Position numbers and translations under genes: made by a program. From Lentinula raphanica (Eukaryota; Basidiomycota; Agaricomycetes; Agaricales; Omphalotaceae), in the NCBI GenBank assembly GCA_027919835.1, contig JANVFP010000032.1, positions 496,001 through 560,000 on the forward strand: a stretch of DNA of 64,000 bases, read 5' to 3'. A model generated the notes under the pieces. The model saw nothing but the letters and a program-made list of their open reading frames with translations, was not told where the DNA came from and ran no database searches. The first letter of the stretch is position 1. Each line of letters starts with the position of its first letter. Shown one piece after another: positions 43,539 to 53,104 of this stretch.

Positions 43539-44864
43539 AAAACTCGTTGTTATATGTGTGTTATAGTATAACAATGTCCTATTAAAGGTATGTTATTCTT
43601 ACTGATGAAGTGTGTTCAGTGTGATATGTGTTATGAGTGATTACACTACTCTGATTTTTTATTGTTAAGTGTGTTATATTGATTGATGAAGTGTATTAAG
43701 TATAATACACATGAGCACTGTTCCGACTTTTTTCATTGTAAAGTGTGTTGAGCATGATATACATTAGTATTGCTCTGAGACTTTTCATTGTTAAGTGTAT
43801 TATGTGTTTTAAGTATAACACACATGAACACTTTTTTGAAGGTTTTCATTGTTGAGTGTGTTAAGTGTGTTGAGCATGATATACATTAGTATTGTTCCGA
43901 GACTTTTCATTGTTAAGTGTATGATGAGTTTTAAGTATAACACACATAAACACTGTTTCGAGGGTTTTCATTGTTGAGTGTGTTAAATATGTTGAGTATG
44001 ATATACATTAGTATTGTTCTGAGACTTTTCATTGTTAAGTGTATTATGTATAACACATATGAACACTGTTTTGAGGTTTTTCATTGTTGAGTGTGTTAAG
44101 TGTATTGAGTATGATATACATTACTACTGTTCTGAGTTTTTTCATTAACAAGTGTATTAAGTTTAACAAGCATTGAGTGTGCTGAATATATTGAATGATA
44201 TAAGCCATTCTAAGTGTCTGAGGGTACTAGGTGTGCTAAAAATAGCATGTACATCATATATATCTAGATTTAGTATGATTTGGAGTGATAACATTTTTTA
44301 CACTTGTCGCGTATTCTTTTTTATTTTGCGTTTTCAGGGCCAATGAGGCAACCCTGAATTTTTTGAGTATTTTTTAAGATTTTTTAAGATTTTTTGCTAT
44401 CTGATGAGATCAAGTTCTATTTTTGGACCAATTTCCTTTTTAGGCAATTTTGATGTGCCTGAGGTAGCCAATACCTCATTGTAGCTATTTTTGGATTCCT
44501 CTGTCATGTTTTAGCACCTCAAGATCAATAATATCATTCTATGCTTTTTTCTATTTAAAAATATCATAACCCAAAAAGGAAATCAATGACGTAATGATCT
44601 AACCCTAATTTACCTGATTTCATGATTGCCGTAAATGTAGTCACTTCGCGAAGTGCAGTACAGCTTTGCAAAGTAGATTTATTATAATATACTTATTAAA
44701 TAATAAAAGAATTATTAAATATTATTAAATATACTAAATAGCTGAGCACCCCCCGGAGCCCTACTGGCCTACCCGGAAGGGTTTTTTAAGCTTCGAGAGC
44801 GAGTCCTGTTACTTCGCGAAGCTGTGGTGGGAACTTATCGGATTACTTTGCGAAGTTTCTACAG

Positions 44865-45528
44865 CTACGGGTGCCGTCGGAGGGTATCTCAGAAGAAGAC
44901 ATCTGTGATAAAACTTGATCAGTGGTTCGGATTGTAATTGTTTTTGCTACCCAGTCAATCGACGGATTGCAGTGGGAGAGAAAACTATATCCTAAAACTG
45001 CTTTACAAGAAGAATCCAAAGGTGTGACATAAAAGTCCAGAGGTAGTTGCTCGTTTGAAGGGAAAACTACCGATACCAAAATGTATTCCAAGATTGGAGT
45101 CGGAGAAAGTGAACCATCAAATAATCGGAGATTGATCGGAGTAAGGATAGGTTTTGTCGGAATTCTTTTTTGGCGAACAAATGAAGTATCAATAAAACAA
45201 TCAGTAGAACTGGAATCAAGTAAAGAATCAAAAGAGATGGAAATGTAATCAGAAGTCATAGTAGAAATTTTAGCAGACAGAGGTATGATGAAAGATTTCT
45301 CGAGATTAGAAAGAGCGGATGCATTGAGAGTTAGCACCTCTGGTAGAGCACAAACCAGGTCAATGCAACTCCTGCTTCGTTCGGAGGGACAGGAGTTGCG
45401 GACTATTTTTCCGGTTCCTCCGACGGAGAGTCCGGAATCTCTTCTTCTTCAGCTACATCCTCGAGAATGCCAGCTCTGCCTTTAGCAGCATTTTCTTTAG
45501 ACTTCTTTCAGGGACAGTCCTTAAGGAC
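44865..45528 (-). pseudogene. gypsy-2 Gag end and protease
   Basis: Minus strand, continuous with gag after the solo LTR is removed. It opens with the second half of the zinc knuckle (HVLKDCP), then ENAAKGRAGILEDVAEEE, and the protease with LLDSSSTDCFID and LGYSFLSHCNPSIDW. TGA at 45510-45508 (CP*KK) fits CGA. It ends in the palindrome R repeat at 44864. The active-site Gly is Ser. Confidence 0.8.
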
Positions 45529-45533
45529 ATGAC

Positions 45534-47199
45534 TGTTATGAAGCATAACATGACTCATGGCCACCCCCACAAATTTCTCAATAGTTCCCTGATTATTCCT
45601 GGCATTTTTCCCATTCTTCTAGTATTTTTCCTGCATTTATTCATGCCTAAACGGTCTTTACAAGACATTTCTATCATCGGCCGAGCCTACGCCGAGGTGG
45701 CGCCTATTCGGCGTCTCGGCATCTCAACGCAGAAGCGCCGTCTTTTGCTTCTTCCCACGACTCATTCTTCTCTTCTTTCCCTTCTCCTCTCCACCACCAC
45801 TCCTCCTCAACGCCATAGGACCGCGGAAACGGCATCACAGACCACGAGGGACGACGAAGGGATAACATAGACAACGAGGGACGAGCTTAGAGGGCTGGAG
45901 ACCACGAGGACACGGTCTGCCAGCCACTATGATTACCAGTGCGTAATCCGTTCGATGAATGGATTACATCCTGACTAACTAAGTCCTGTTGTCAGGATAA
46001 GGACATCGTCAACGATTCCCGACTCCTTCGTGCTCATCCCAGATCTCAACACGCCCAACAACCCCTCGGCCCCGCCCTTTTCGTATTCACACCGGTTCCA
46101 ACGTGTCAACATCGTTCTTGTCACCCCGTTTCTCCATTTGACCCATCCCTGGCTCGTCTTCGTCATCTTCGGCCCCCCTCAACTCGTTTGGTCGTCCTTG
46201 ATGACGAAACACGTCCCGGCAATCCTTTTGGGTGCTACACCATTGGTTCCGCGACGTCAAACATCGTATTGCCTCCCCGTTTTCCCGTTCGACATTTCCT
46301 CGTCACGATATCGTCATCCTCGGCTCTTATCCCCCTTGTCTGGTCATCTCTGTCTAACAAGCACACTTTGGCACCTCAACTTGTGCCATTTCATCCTCAT
46401 AACGCCCTACTCTTGTCAGTTCCGGCTCGTGAACCTACCAAATCCATGTCGCATACACGTAATCCGCCTCGCATAGACCTCGCATGCATAACATTGGCTT
46501 ACTGCCTGATTCCTGCCCCTCAACTTTCCTGATTCGGATTCCTTACGCGTACCGCCAAGCCTTTTGACTCCTCCTTTTGGATTAGCATGTAGCTCCGGCA
46601 CTTGGTGGGTCTTCTGGCACAGCAGACAAGTCAAGCAGAGTCAAGACGACTCCTTGTCTGCTGTCATATGATACTTTTCTTTTTACTTCTACCTTTAATC
46701 TTTGACACTCGTATACGGCCGGATCGACGCGTACCCACGTCAATTCGTGTCATTTCGAATCATTCTTATTCATAACGCATCGTCGTTATTCAATAATGAC
46801 GCGTTTACACGTCCCGGCACTGGGATGTGTCATCACAATTATTATTGTGGTGACACGTCCTCCAGCCGATATTTACTTTATATTACATTACCTTTTATAT
46901 CCAGTACCTACAGAAACCTATATAAGCTGCATGTATTTGTAACCCAATCCCCAGATTGGTTATTTTTAAAGGTTCTCAATACGATTCGGCTTTATTCTCT
47001 CATCTCGGTCTGGTTATCACCAGTGTAACAACAAGTGTACTATTAACAACAAAGTCTCAGCAACCATCAACCACTTGGAGTCCAGATCCTCGGTGTAGAC
47101 CTATTAGCTTAGCAGTCTGTCTACAACGTTCTTTTGGACGGAACGCTCGTAGCCTTTGTCTTTGGTGCCGTCGAGGGATAGAGCAACGAGCACCTAACA
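45534..47199 (+). repeat. solo LTR, 1666 bp
   Basis: TGTTATGAAGCATAACA at the left, CACCTAACA at the right (TG...CA with TGTTA/TAACA ends), and a perfect 5-bp target duplication ATGAC (45529-45533, 47200-47204). It lies between the two halves of the gypsy-2 Gag zinc knuckle. TATATAAG lies near 46919, in line with + strand transcription. No gene inside. Which internal region it belongs to is not visible here. Confidence 0.82.
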
Positions 47200-47204
47200 A
47201 TGAC

Positions 47205-49561
47205 CACCTTGTCCACAGAAAAGACAGAGGTTAAACTTCTTACGACGTTCCCGTTCTGCAGGAGTAAGCTTGCTGTCGGAGCCGAGGTTGTCTGTGATTG
47301 ATTTCTTTGAAAACTTGTTGCCAGAGTTGCCTTTGTTGTTGTTGGAATTACCGAACTTTTTTTGATTGTTAAAGTTTGAACCAGATGACGAAGAGGACTG
47401 ATTAGCACCAGAGTTCTGAGAGGAGTCAAACAGTACCGGTTTCTTGCCATCCTTCTTTCCTTTCTTTGGGTCCGAAGGCTCCGAAAACCAATGACTTTCC
47501 CACTTCCTCTCTTCTTCTCTGCACCAGTAACGGTTATCCAACCGTAACACTTCTCTCCGATATTCGGAGAGAGTCCGAGGTTCCGGCATATGAGCAATTT
47601 TGTCCTTGAGTTGGGGTGCTAGTCCTTTCTGATATGCCCATCGGAGAGTGTTCACATCCCAACCAGAGGCAGCAGCCAGAGTGTTAAACTTGATATTGTA
47701 CACTCCGACCTTATCGTCGTTGCGCATCCGAAGGGTTCCGAGTTTATCTTCGGATTCACCCTGTGTATCATACAAACCAAAGTTTTCCTGCAGCTCCTGG
47801 ACTAAAGCAGCGTATGACGTGGTCCAAGCAGGTAGAGCTTTGACATTCGGATCCAAGATGTCTGGTTCAAACCATTTACGAGCGGCGCTGGTCAAGTATG
47901 ACAAGGCGTAATTGATTTTCCGCTGATCAGTGAAATAGTTCGGACGATCAATGAATACCAAAGACAAAGATACCAGGAAAGATTTGAGTTTTCAGGGGTT
48001 AGAACCATCAAATGGTTCAGGGTCTTTGACCTTTGTCTTTCCAGAGTCCAATCCTGACTCCTTCGGACGTAAGGCCGATGTGAAATCTGCAAGAGTGTCG
48101 TTGAAGGACATCAAGGCATTAAGAGCCAAGTTATCTGACGAACGAGAAGAGCTCGAAGAACGACTTCGAACTGACGGAGGTGGATTAGGAGGTGGGTCAG
48201 GAGGATCTCAATCGTCGCCAGGGTCTCCGGGAGGACCCTCAGGTGGACCATCATCTGGTGGACCTTCAGGAGGGTCACGTCTTGGGCCATCGGGAGGTCC
48301 TTCATCATCCAGATCATCACCAGGGAAACCTGGCGGAAAGCCCGGCGGATCCAATGGAGGATCACATCGAGGTTCCGGATCTCTGGAATGATGACTACCT
48401 TGCAAATGTCCAGGTAGAGAAGGAACTTGGGTAGGTCTAGCAGCTGCACAAGACGGGGTAGGAGGAGGTTGTAGTGGAGGAACAGGTTCACCTTCAATAA
48501 CCCGTTTAGCTTTCGGAGTTAATACACAAACGTGTTCACCACTAGGCAGAATAGCAGTCTGATAGACATACTCCGTAGATTCCGAAACACCGCAAACGTT
48601 TTCAGTAGTAACCGTCAGAAGAGGAACAGGAGCGGGACCGAACACAGAAATGCGCGGTCTCCAGTTACCAACTGCAGAGATAGATTCATTGAAAGCCGCC
48701 AAAGCCTGAGCATTTGCGACAAAAGGATTTTCTTCATCCCAAGTGGGAGAAGGAGTATGAGGACGACGAGCGGTAGAGGTGCTCACAAGTGCACACTCGA
48801 GTGTACTTGCCACTCGTGACACGAATATTTGTCACTCAAAATCAGCAACTGTGACTCGAGTCTGTACTCGAGTGTCTCTAAGTAACAGACACTCGAGTGC
48901 GAGTGCCACAAATATTCACAGTAAATTATTCAAATCATAACTCGAGTGTCTACTCCAGTATATAAAGGAAAGACTCGAGTATTGAAAAATACACTCGAGT
49001 GTTTTAATACTCGTTACCTTAATTTTCATAGCTTTTAATGAATATACAGTACCGAAATATATATTAACATGCTTCAAAGCAAGAACAATGTACAGATTCA
49101 TTGTTATACAAAGTTGCCATGAGGGGGAATTGAACTCTGAAGGAAGTTAAAGGAAGGCTGACCTTAGTCCAGAGTCAGCGCCTTTAACCACTTCACCATT
49201 CACATTTTCTTACATATGATATGTTAGACTATATTACTTCTTTTCTCCTAATAATTATAATAGGCAGTGGCTGTGACTCTAACACAAAAAATTATAATAG
49301 GCACATAGCCACTGAGAAAAGTCATGTGCAGAGTTAATAGTACTCACGAGTACAGGAGAATACTCGCGAATAAAATGCACGAGTACTTGTCAATACATTT
49401 TGATGATCGTGACTCGAGTATACACTCGTACCATGAGTACACTCGTATAAATAAAACACTCGACTCGCGAGTCACGAGTACTTGTCAACACTTGCCACTC
49501 GTGAACATCTCTAACGAGCAGCACAAGTTTGAGCCCGTAGTGTTCGTTGTGTGCGATCCAT
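47205..49561 (-). pseudogene. gypsy-2 Gag
   Basis: Start MDRTQRTLRAQTCAAR at 49561, split at once by hAT2, then RRPHTPSPTWDEENPF from 48773. A Pro/Gly/Asp-rich stretch (GPPDGPRRDPPEGPP) is followed by the capsid-like domain (PFDGSNP to RYWCREEERKW, 48030-47520) and a Ser/Asn-rich linker with the knuckle half CLFCGQGGH at 47225-47200. TGA at 48210-48208 and 47994-47992 both fit CGA, and the frame is otherwise unbroken. A short UTR separates the start from the LTR. Confidence 0.82.
48774..49513. mobile_element. hAT-type MITE (copy hAT2)
   Basis: 740 bp, the uninterrupted form of the family. Ends TAGAGGTGCTCAC and (complement) TAGAGATGTTCACGAG. 8-bp duplications ACGAGCGG/ACGAGCAG (48766-48773, 49514-49521) with one mismatch, in gypsy-2 gag. 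ACTCGAG-type heptamers crowd both ends. Minus-strand tRNA-like unit at 49113-49203. Confidence 0.9.
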
Positions 49562-49612
49562 ATGGAATAGAGATGAATCAGTGCAACGTTGATGAGATAA
49601 GTTTTAATATAC

Positions 49613-50200
49613 TGTTAGGACCATGCCACCGACGGAGTCGGAGCTCCGATTAGAGACACAGAGGATTGTTGAATGCTAGTGTTGTTATTGAGCAACACCC
49701 TCGCTATGTTACCATGTTCAACCAAGAGAGCAGATGAGGACGAGTACAACGTGTATGAAGTCCGACGGAGGTTCGGAGTCGGCGATGATCAACAATCAAG
49801 ACGACACCGAGAGCACAGAGGTGAGTGTTAACGTTAATGAGGTAATCCAAGTTGATATTAAAACTGAGGTATGTAAGTATGTACAGGCTCCTTATATACT
49901 GTACGGATAGTCAGTCTAATCTAAAGTACAATAAGATGATACACATCTCGGTACTACAGCATCGGAGGTCAGAAAGACAATAAGCTATTGTAAAGTAAAT
50001 CAATATAAAGGTCAGCTGAGCTGTCAGAGAATAAAACAATAAGATCATAATCAAAGTATAATACCAGACCGATATGTGGACGGAATCGGAAGGAGAGACA
50101 AGGTGGACACTGCTAGGCAAGACTGGAGAGATTCAGGAAATCTCTAAGTCCAATCGCCGAGTGAAGCTCCAACGGAGCTCTGAGGATTATGGTCGTAACA
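49613..50200 (-). repeat. gypsy-2 5' LTR
   Basis: On the minus strand TGTTACGACC ... GGTCCTAACA (9 of 10 inverted match at the ends), 588 bp, TATATAAGG at about 49890, followed 51 nt later by the gag ATG. It truncates the hAT transposase gene at 50200/50201. The partner LTR is lost. Confidence 0.7.
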
Positions 50201-51132
50201 GGAGGTTGAAGCCTAAAACATACTGCTTCCTTGACCCATTGACAGGCATGATTCTGATCACGACTGAGCCAATTATTTTGGACCCAGTCAAGCTTCACAG
50301 TGGGATTGATTGCTGTTCCGAATGAGCATTTGCAAAATTCTATAACATGATTAGAAAAGACTTACCCATTGCTAATGCATAGATACATGTTGTTCTTGCT
50401 TTATTGATATACTCCCGAAGCTGATCGAGTGATACATCAATGACCTGTGAAAGATTAGGGAGTCGGTCTCTCATAAGCTCCAGAATCTCAAGAAGACCCT
50501 CATAGAGAGGCAGAACAATCAAAAGTGTGGGTGTCTTCTCAGCAGATGCTAGTTCTTGAATAGAATGGAATGTATAGAGATACTCTCGTATATCATTGAG
50601 AACTTCGAGTTCAGTTGAGGTAAAGAGTTGGGTAGTGCTGGAAAGCTTCGGATCACTGTGAATGAAGCATTCGATAGCCTAACACATGTTGAGTCCATGT
50701 TCAAGTAAGCAAGATAATTGACATACAGGATACAGTTCAAGGAAGCAGTTGACCATTAAGAATGTTGAAGACCAGCGGGTGTCTACATCACGGAGAAGGA
50801 GAACCACACGCTCCAGCAACATGTCATCAGTGTTGTCGGAACCTTTGGGTATGCTACCTGCATTGGTTATACTAGTACGTGCTCCCTGAGCAATTTCTGC
50901 TAGAGGTGCTCATGAGTGCACACTCGAGTGTACTTGCCACTCGTGACACAAATAAGGGTCTTGTACACTTTCCTACCTGCTCGGTACTTCCTAAGTCCGA
51001 TCTCAGGACCTACTAGGTCCGACTCCAGAATCTCCGGACCCCTCCGACCCTATCTGGCACGACCCTAACAGTATTTCGAGGTTATCCTTTTCTATTTGCT
51101 GTTCCGACATTCTGTTCTTGTTCACTTCTGTC

Positions 51133-51603
51133 ATGGATCTCTCCGATGCTCAAACTTTCTATGACTATGCTCATTCCCTTCTGGACACCTATTCCTCATC
51201 AGACAGCTCCGAAGGTGATGTCAATGACTCATCCTCCGATGCTGGCTCCGATGTTTCCGACGGTTCCTCCGATTACAACTCCTACCACTCCAATTCCAAT
51301 AATCAACCCTCAGACTACTCTGATTCCAATAACTCCGGTCCTCCGACTGATGTTTCCTCCGATTCCGAGGATTCTGAGTCAGATTCCAGACCTATACTCG
51401 GATCCGATGGAAGATTACTTCCAGAGGAGAGAGAAAGGCGCTGGAGAATGGCTCTTTGCTTCTACTGTGGTGGAGACCATTTCCGAGCCAATTGTCCTAG
51501 GCTCCGGGGTCAAACCACTGACTCCTCGGATGAAGAGAGCTCCGAGCAATCAGATGACAAGGGCTCCGATGGAGATGTAGGAAATGACTCGGACTGGTAT
51601 TAG
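51133..51603 (+). CDS. Gag-like zinc-knuckle protein of the pol-less LTR element
   Basis: Intact ORF; ATG 51133 (MDLSDAQTFYDYAHSL) is preferred over 51118. About 100 residues of Ser/Asp/Asn-rich sequence, then LPEERERRWRMALCFYCGGD and a CCHC knuckle (CFYCGGDHFRANC, about 51457-51495), then an acidic Ser-rich tail. The segment before the knuckle resembles gypsy-2 Gag (LTPAERERRKKFNLCLFCG). It has no capsid-like domain of normal length. Its role, if any, would be RNA binding and packaging. Confidence 0.7.
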   Translation: MDLSDAQTFYDYAHSLLDTYSSSDSSEGDVNDSSSDAGSDVSDGSSDYNSYHSNSNNQPSDYSDSNNSGPPTDVSSDSEDSESDSRPILGSDGRLLPEERERRWRMALCFYCGGDHFRANCPRLRGQTTDSSDEESSEQSDDKGSDGDVGNDSDWY

Positions 51604-52377
51604 ACTTGCTCCAAGGCATTTTCAGGCTAAGTTTTTGTGTTCTTTTTGTCTCCTGCTTGTGTTCTAGTTTGTTTTTATTGTTTCCGATGTTGCTCCGGTC
51701 CTACTCCGGTCCGACTCCGATTCTAGTCCGACTTTACTCCGATTTTATTGTCTGTTTAACCTTTGTTTGTTATGTCCTTTATTTCTTATATTTTTGTTCA
51801 TTGAAGTCCGACCTTTTTCTGTTATTTTCCCCCTGTTCACTCATTGTTTGTTATATTTGTTCATTCTGTTATTTTGGGTCACTTATGTCCGATGTTTCCG
51901 AGATTTTTCTGTGCCACTCACCCTTTGTTTTCATCTTCTTCATATGCACTGCCCCTCTGTTAGAAATTCTTACATTATAGGCTTGATTATAGTTTCAACT
52001 CCCACTTCTGGTCCGTTGACCTTCGGTAGCTTGTAACAAATACTGATCGGCCCCTTCTGTTTGTTTTTCTTATGCCTTGGCTACTCCGACGGCTCCGATT
52101 TCGGAGTTTTCGGAACCTCTTGGATGGACTTCCATCACCTTTTGTGCATTCTTTGGAAGTGTACAGTTTTTGTTACTCATTTTTGAGTAAAACCTTTGCA
52201 GTGGTATTTAGATTTTGGATTTCTATGTTTGCTCCTTCCTTTGGCACCTTCTTGGATCCTATCCCTCCGATACTCCGGACCCAACTTTATTTTTCTGTTC
52301 TACTTGTTTTGTTTTTGCCCTTATACACTCCGACTCACTTATAGGCTTTCGAGGGCTCAAGCCTAACAAGGAGATAC

Positions 52378-53104
52378 TGTTATATTCATACCTCTGACTC
52401 CGATCCAACTCCGATCTGATTCTGATCCAAACCCCTCCCTAATCCCCTCACACTCATTTTATGTTTGTTATTTCTACTCCGTTTGCTTTTATAGCTCCGA
52501 TGGCTCCGATGGCTCCGACTCTGGAGCTTGTACTTAATGTTTGCTTGCTTATTAGTGTGTAACTCCGATCCGATTCGGAGGCACAGCCACAGTCCTTATT
52601 GTCTTTATGCTTATCACTCTTATTGTCTTTTATTTTACAATAAGTACATTCATTCTTTTGTTATGACTTTACAATAGTTATTGTTAATTACTTGACAGCC
52701 TCGGAACTTGATTACTCCAAGACTGGTATATAAGCCTTAGTAGTTTGTACTGTAGGCTTAACCTCGAAATCGACTTGGGTACGACCTAGTTACCTCTGGT
52801 ACTAGTTTCAGTCCTATCTAGTACAACCACTGCCTTCACGTCTAGTCCGTTCGACTCTCTGTTTAGTCCGACTCCGACTCCGACTCCGACGGTCCTATTG
52901 GATCCTTACGTTCGTCACCTACCCTCAGGGACACGCAGCAAGTAGAAGGTGTTGGTCAATAACAGCACCAAGTCCCGCAACCATCCGTAGGGTCTTGTAC
53001 ACTTTCCTACCTGCTCGGTACTTCCTAAGTCCGATCTCAGGACCTACTAGGTCCGACTCCAGAATCTCCGGACCCCTCCGACCCTATCTGGCACGACCCT
53101 AACA
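52378..53104 (+). repeat. 3' LTR of the pol-less element
   Basis: 727 bp, TGTTATATTC...GACCCTAACA, after a purine-rich GGAGATAC. TATATAAG near 52728. Many CTCCGA motifs, including CGACTCCGACTCCGACTCCG near 52873. Confidence 0.8.

Larger units (their letters stand above)
37026..44864. mobile_element. palindrome complex P4 with inverted protease duplicate
   Basis: Inserted between gypsy-2 protease and linker. Order: R (37026-37370), inverted copy of gypsy-2 protease DNA (37371-40904, holding the mariner-like transposon), R (40905-41249), arm, core (42819-43538), arm, inverted R (44520-44864). R is a 345-bp unit with ends CTGTAGAAACTTCGC and CTTCGCGAAG boxes. Arms carry AATGAAAA..TCAGAACA-type tandem units of about 60 bp (41600-42780, 43560-44170) and a GGTTGCCTCATTGGCCC box shared with P3. 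A Mutator-like MITE sits only in the left arm. Confidence 0.82.
36546..50200 (-). mobile_element. gypsy-2: second Ty3/gypsy element, heavily interrupted
   Basis: Minus strand: LTR (50200-49613), gag (49561-47205 and 45528 leftwards), protease (to 44865), palindrome complex (44864-37026), protease-RT linker (37025-36546). The RT, integrase and 3' LTR are lost beyond gypsy-1, which inserted in the start of RT. Other insertions: hAT2 (48774-49513), a solo LTR (45534-47199). Confidence 0.85.
50954..53104 (+). mobile_element. non-autonomous LTR retrotransposon (Gag only)
   Basis: The 3' LTR 52378-53104 is complete. Of the 5' LTR only the last 117 bp remain (50954-51070), identical to 52988-53104. 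The 1.3-kb interior encodes one Gag-like protein and no pol. Both interior and LTR are crowded with CTCCGA/TCCGA words. The ends (TGTTA...CCTAACA) and the Gag match gypsy-2 in type, so gypsy-2-like elements may have supplied the enzymes. Confidence 0.8.

Noticed and set aside
37026..44864. R repeats as LTRs of a retrotransposon
   Set aside because: Outer copies are inverted with respect to each other and do not end in CA; there is no primer site or polypurine tract next to them.
21491..45241. Palindromes as assembly artefacts (hairpin reads joined to their complement)
   Set aside because: P1 and P2 have exact target duplications with empty sites visible elsewhere, the loops are asymmetric, and the P4 left arm carries a MITE the right arm lacks. 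An artefact would not give these. Long reads would settle P3 and P4.
20552..48210. TGA as a sense codon (genetic code change)
   Set aside because: The large host gene ends at TGA (59451) and the mariner-like gene ends at TGA (40449). The in-frame TGAs are confined to transposon copies, so mutation is the simpler explanation.
51606..52397. Hydrophobic open frames (Leu/Phe-rich, membrane-like) after the Gag-like gene
   Set aside because: They arise from T-rich sequence of the LTR element interior, overlap in several frames and have no conserved domain.
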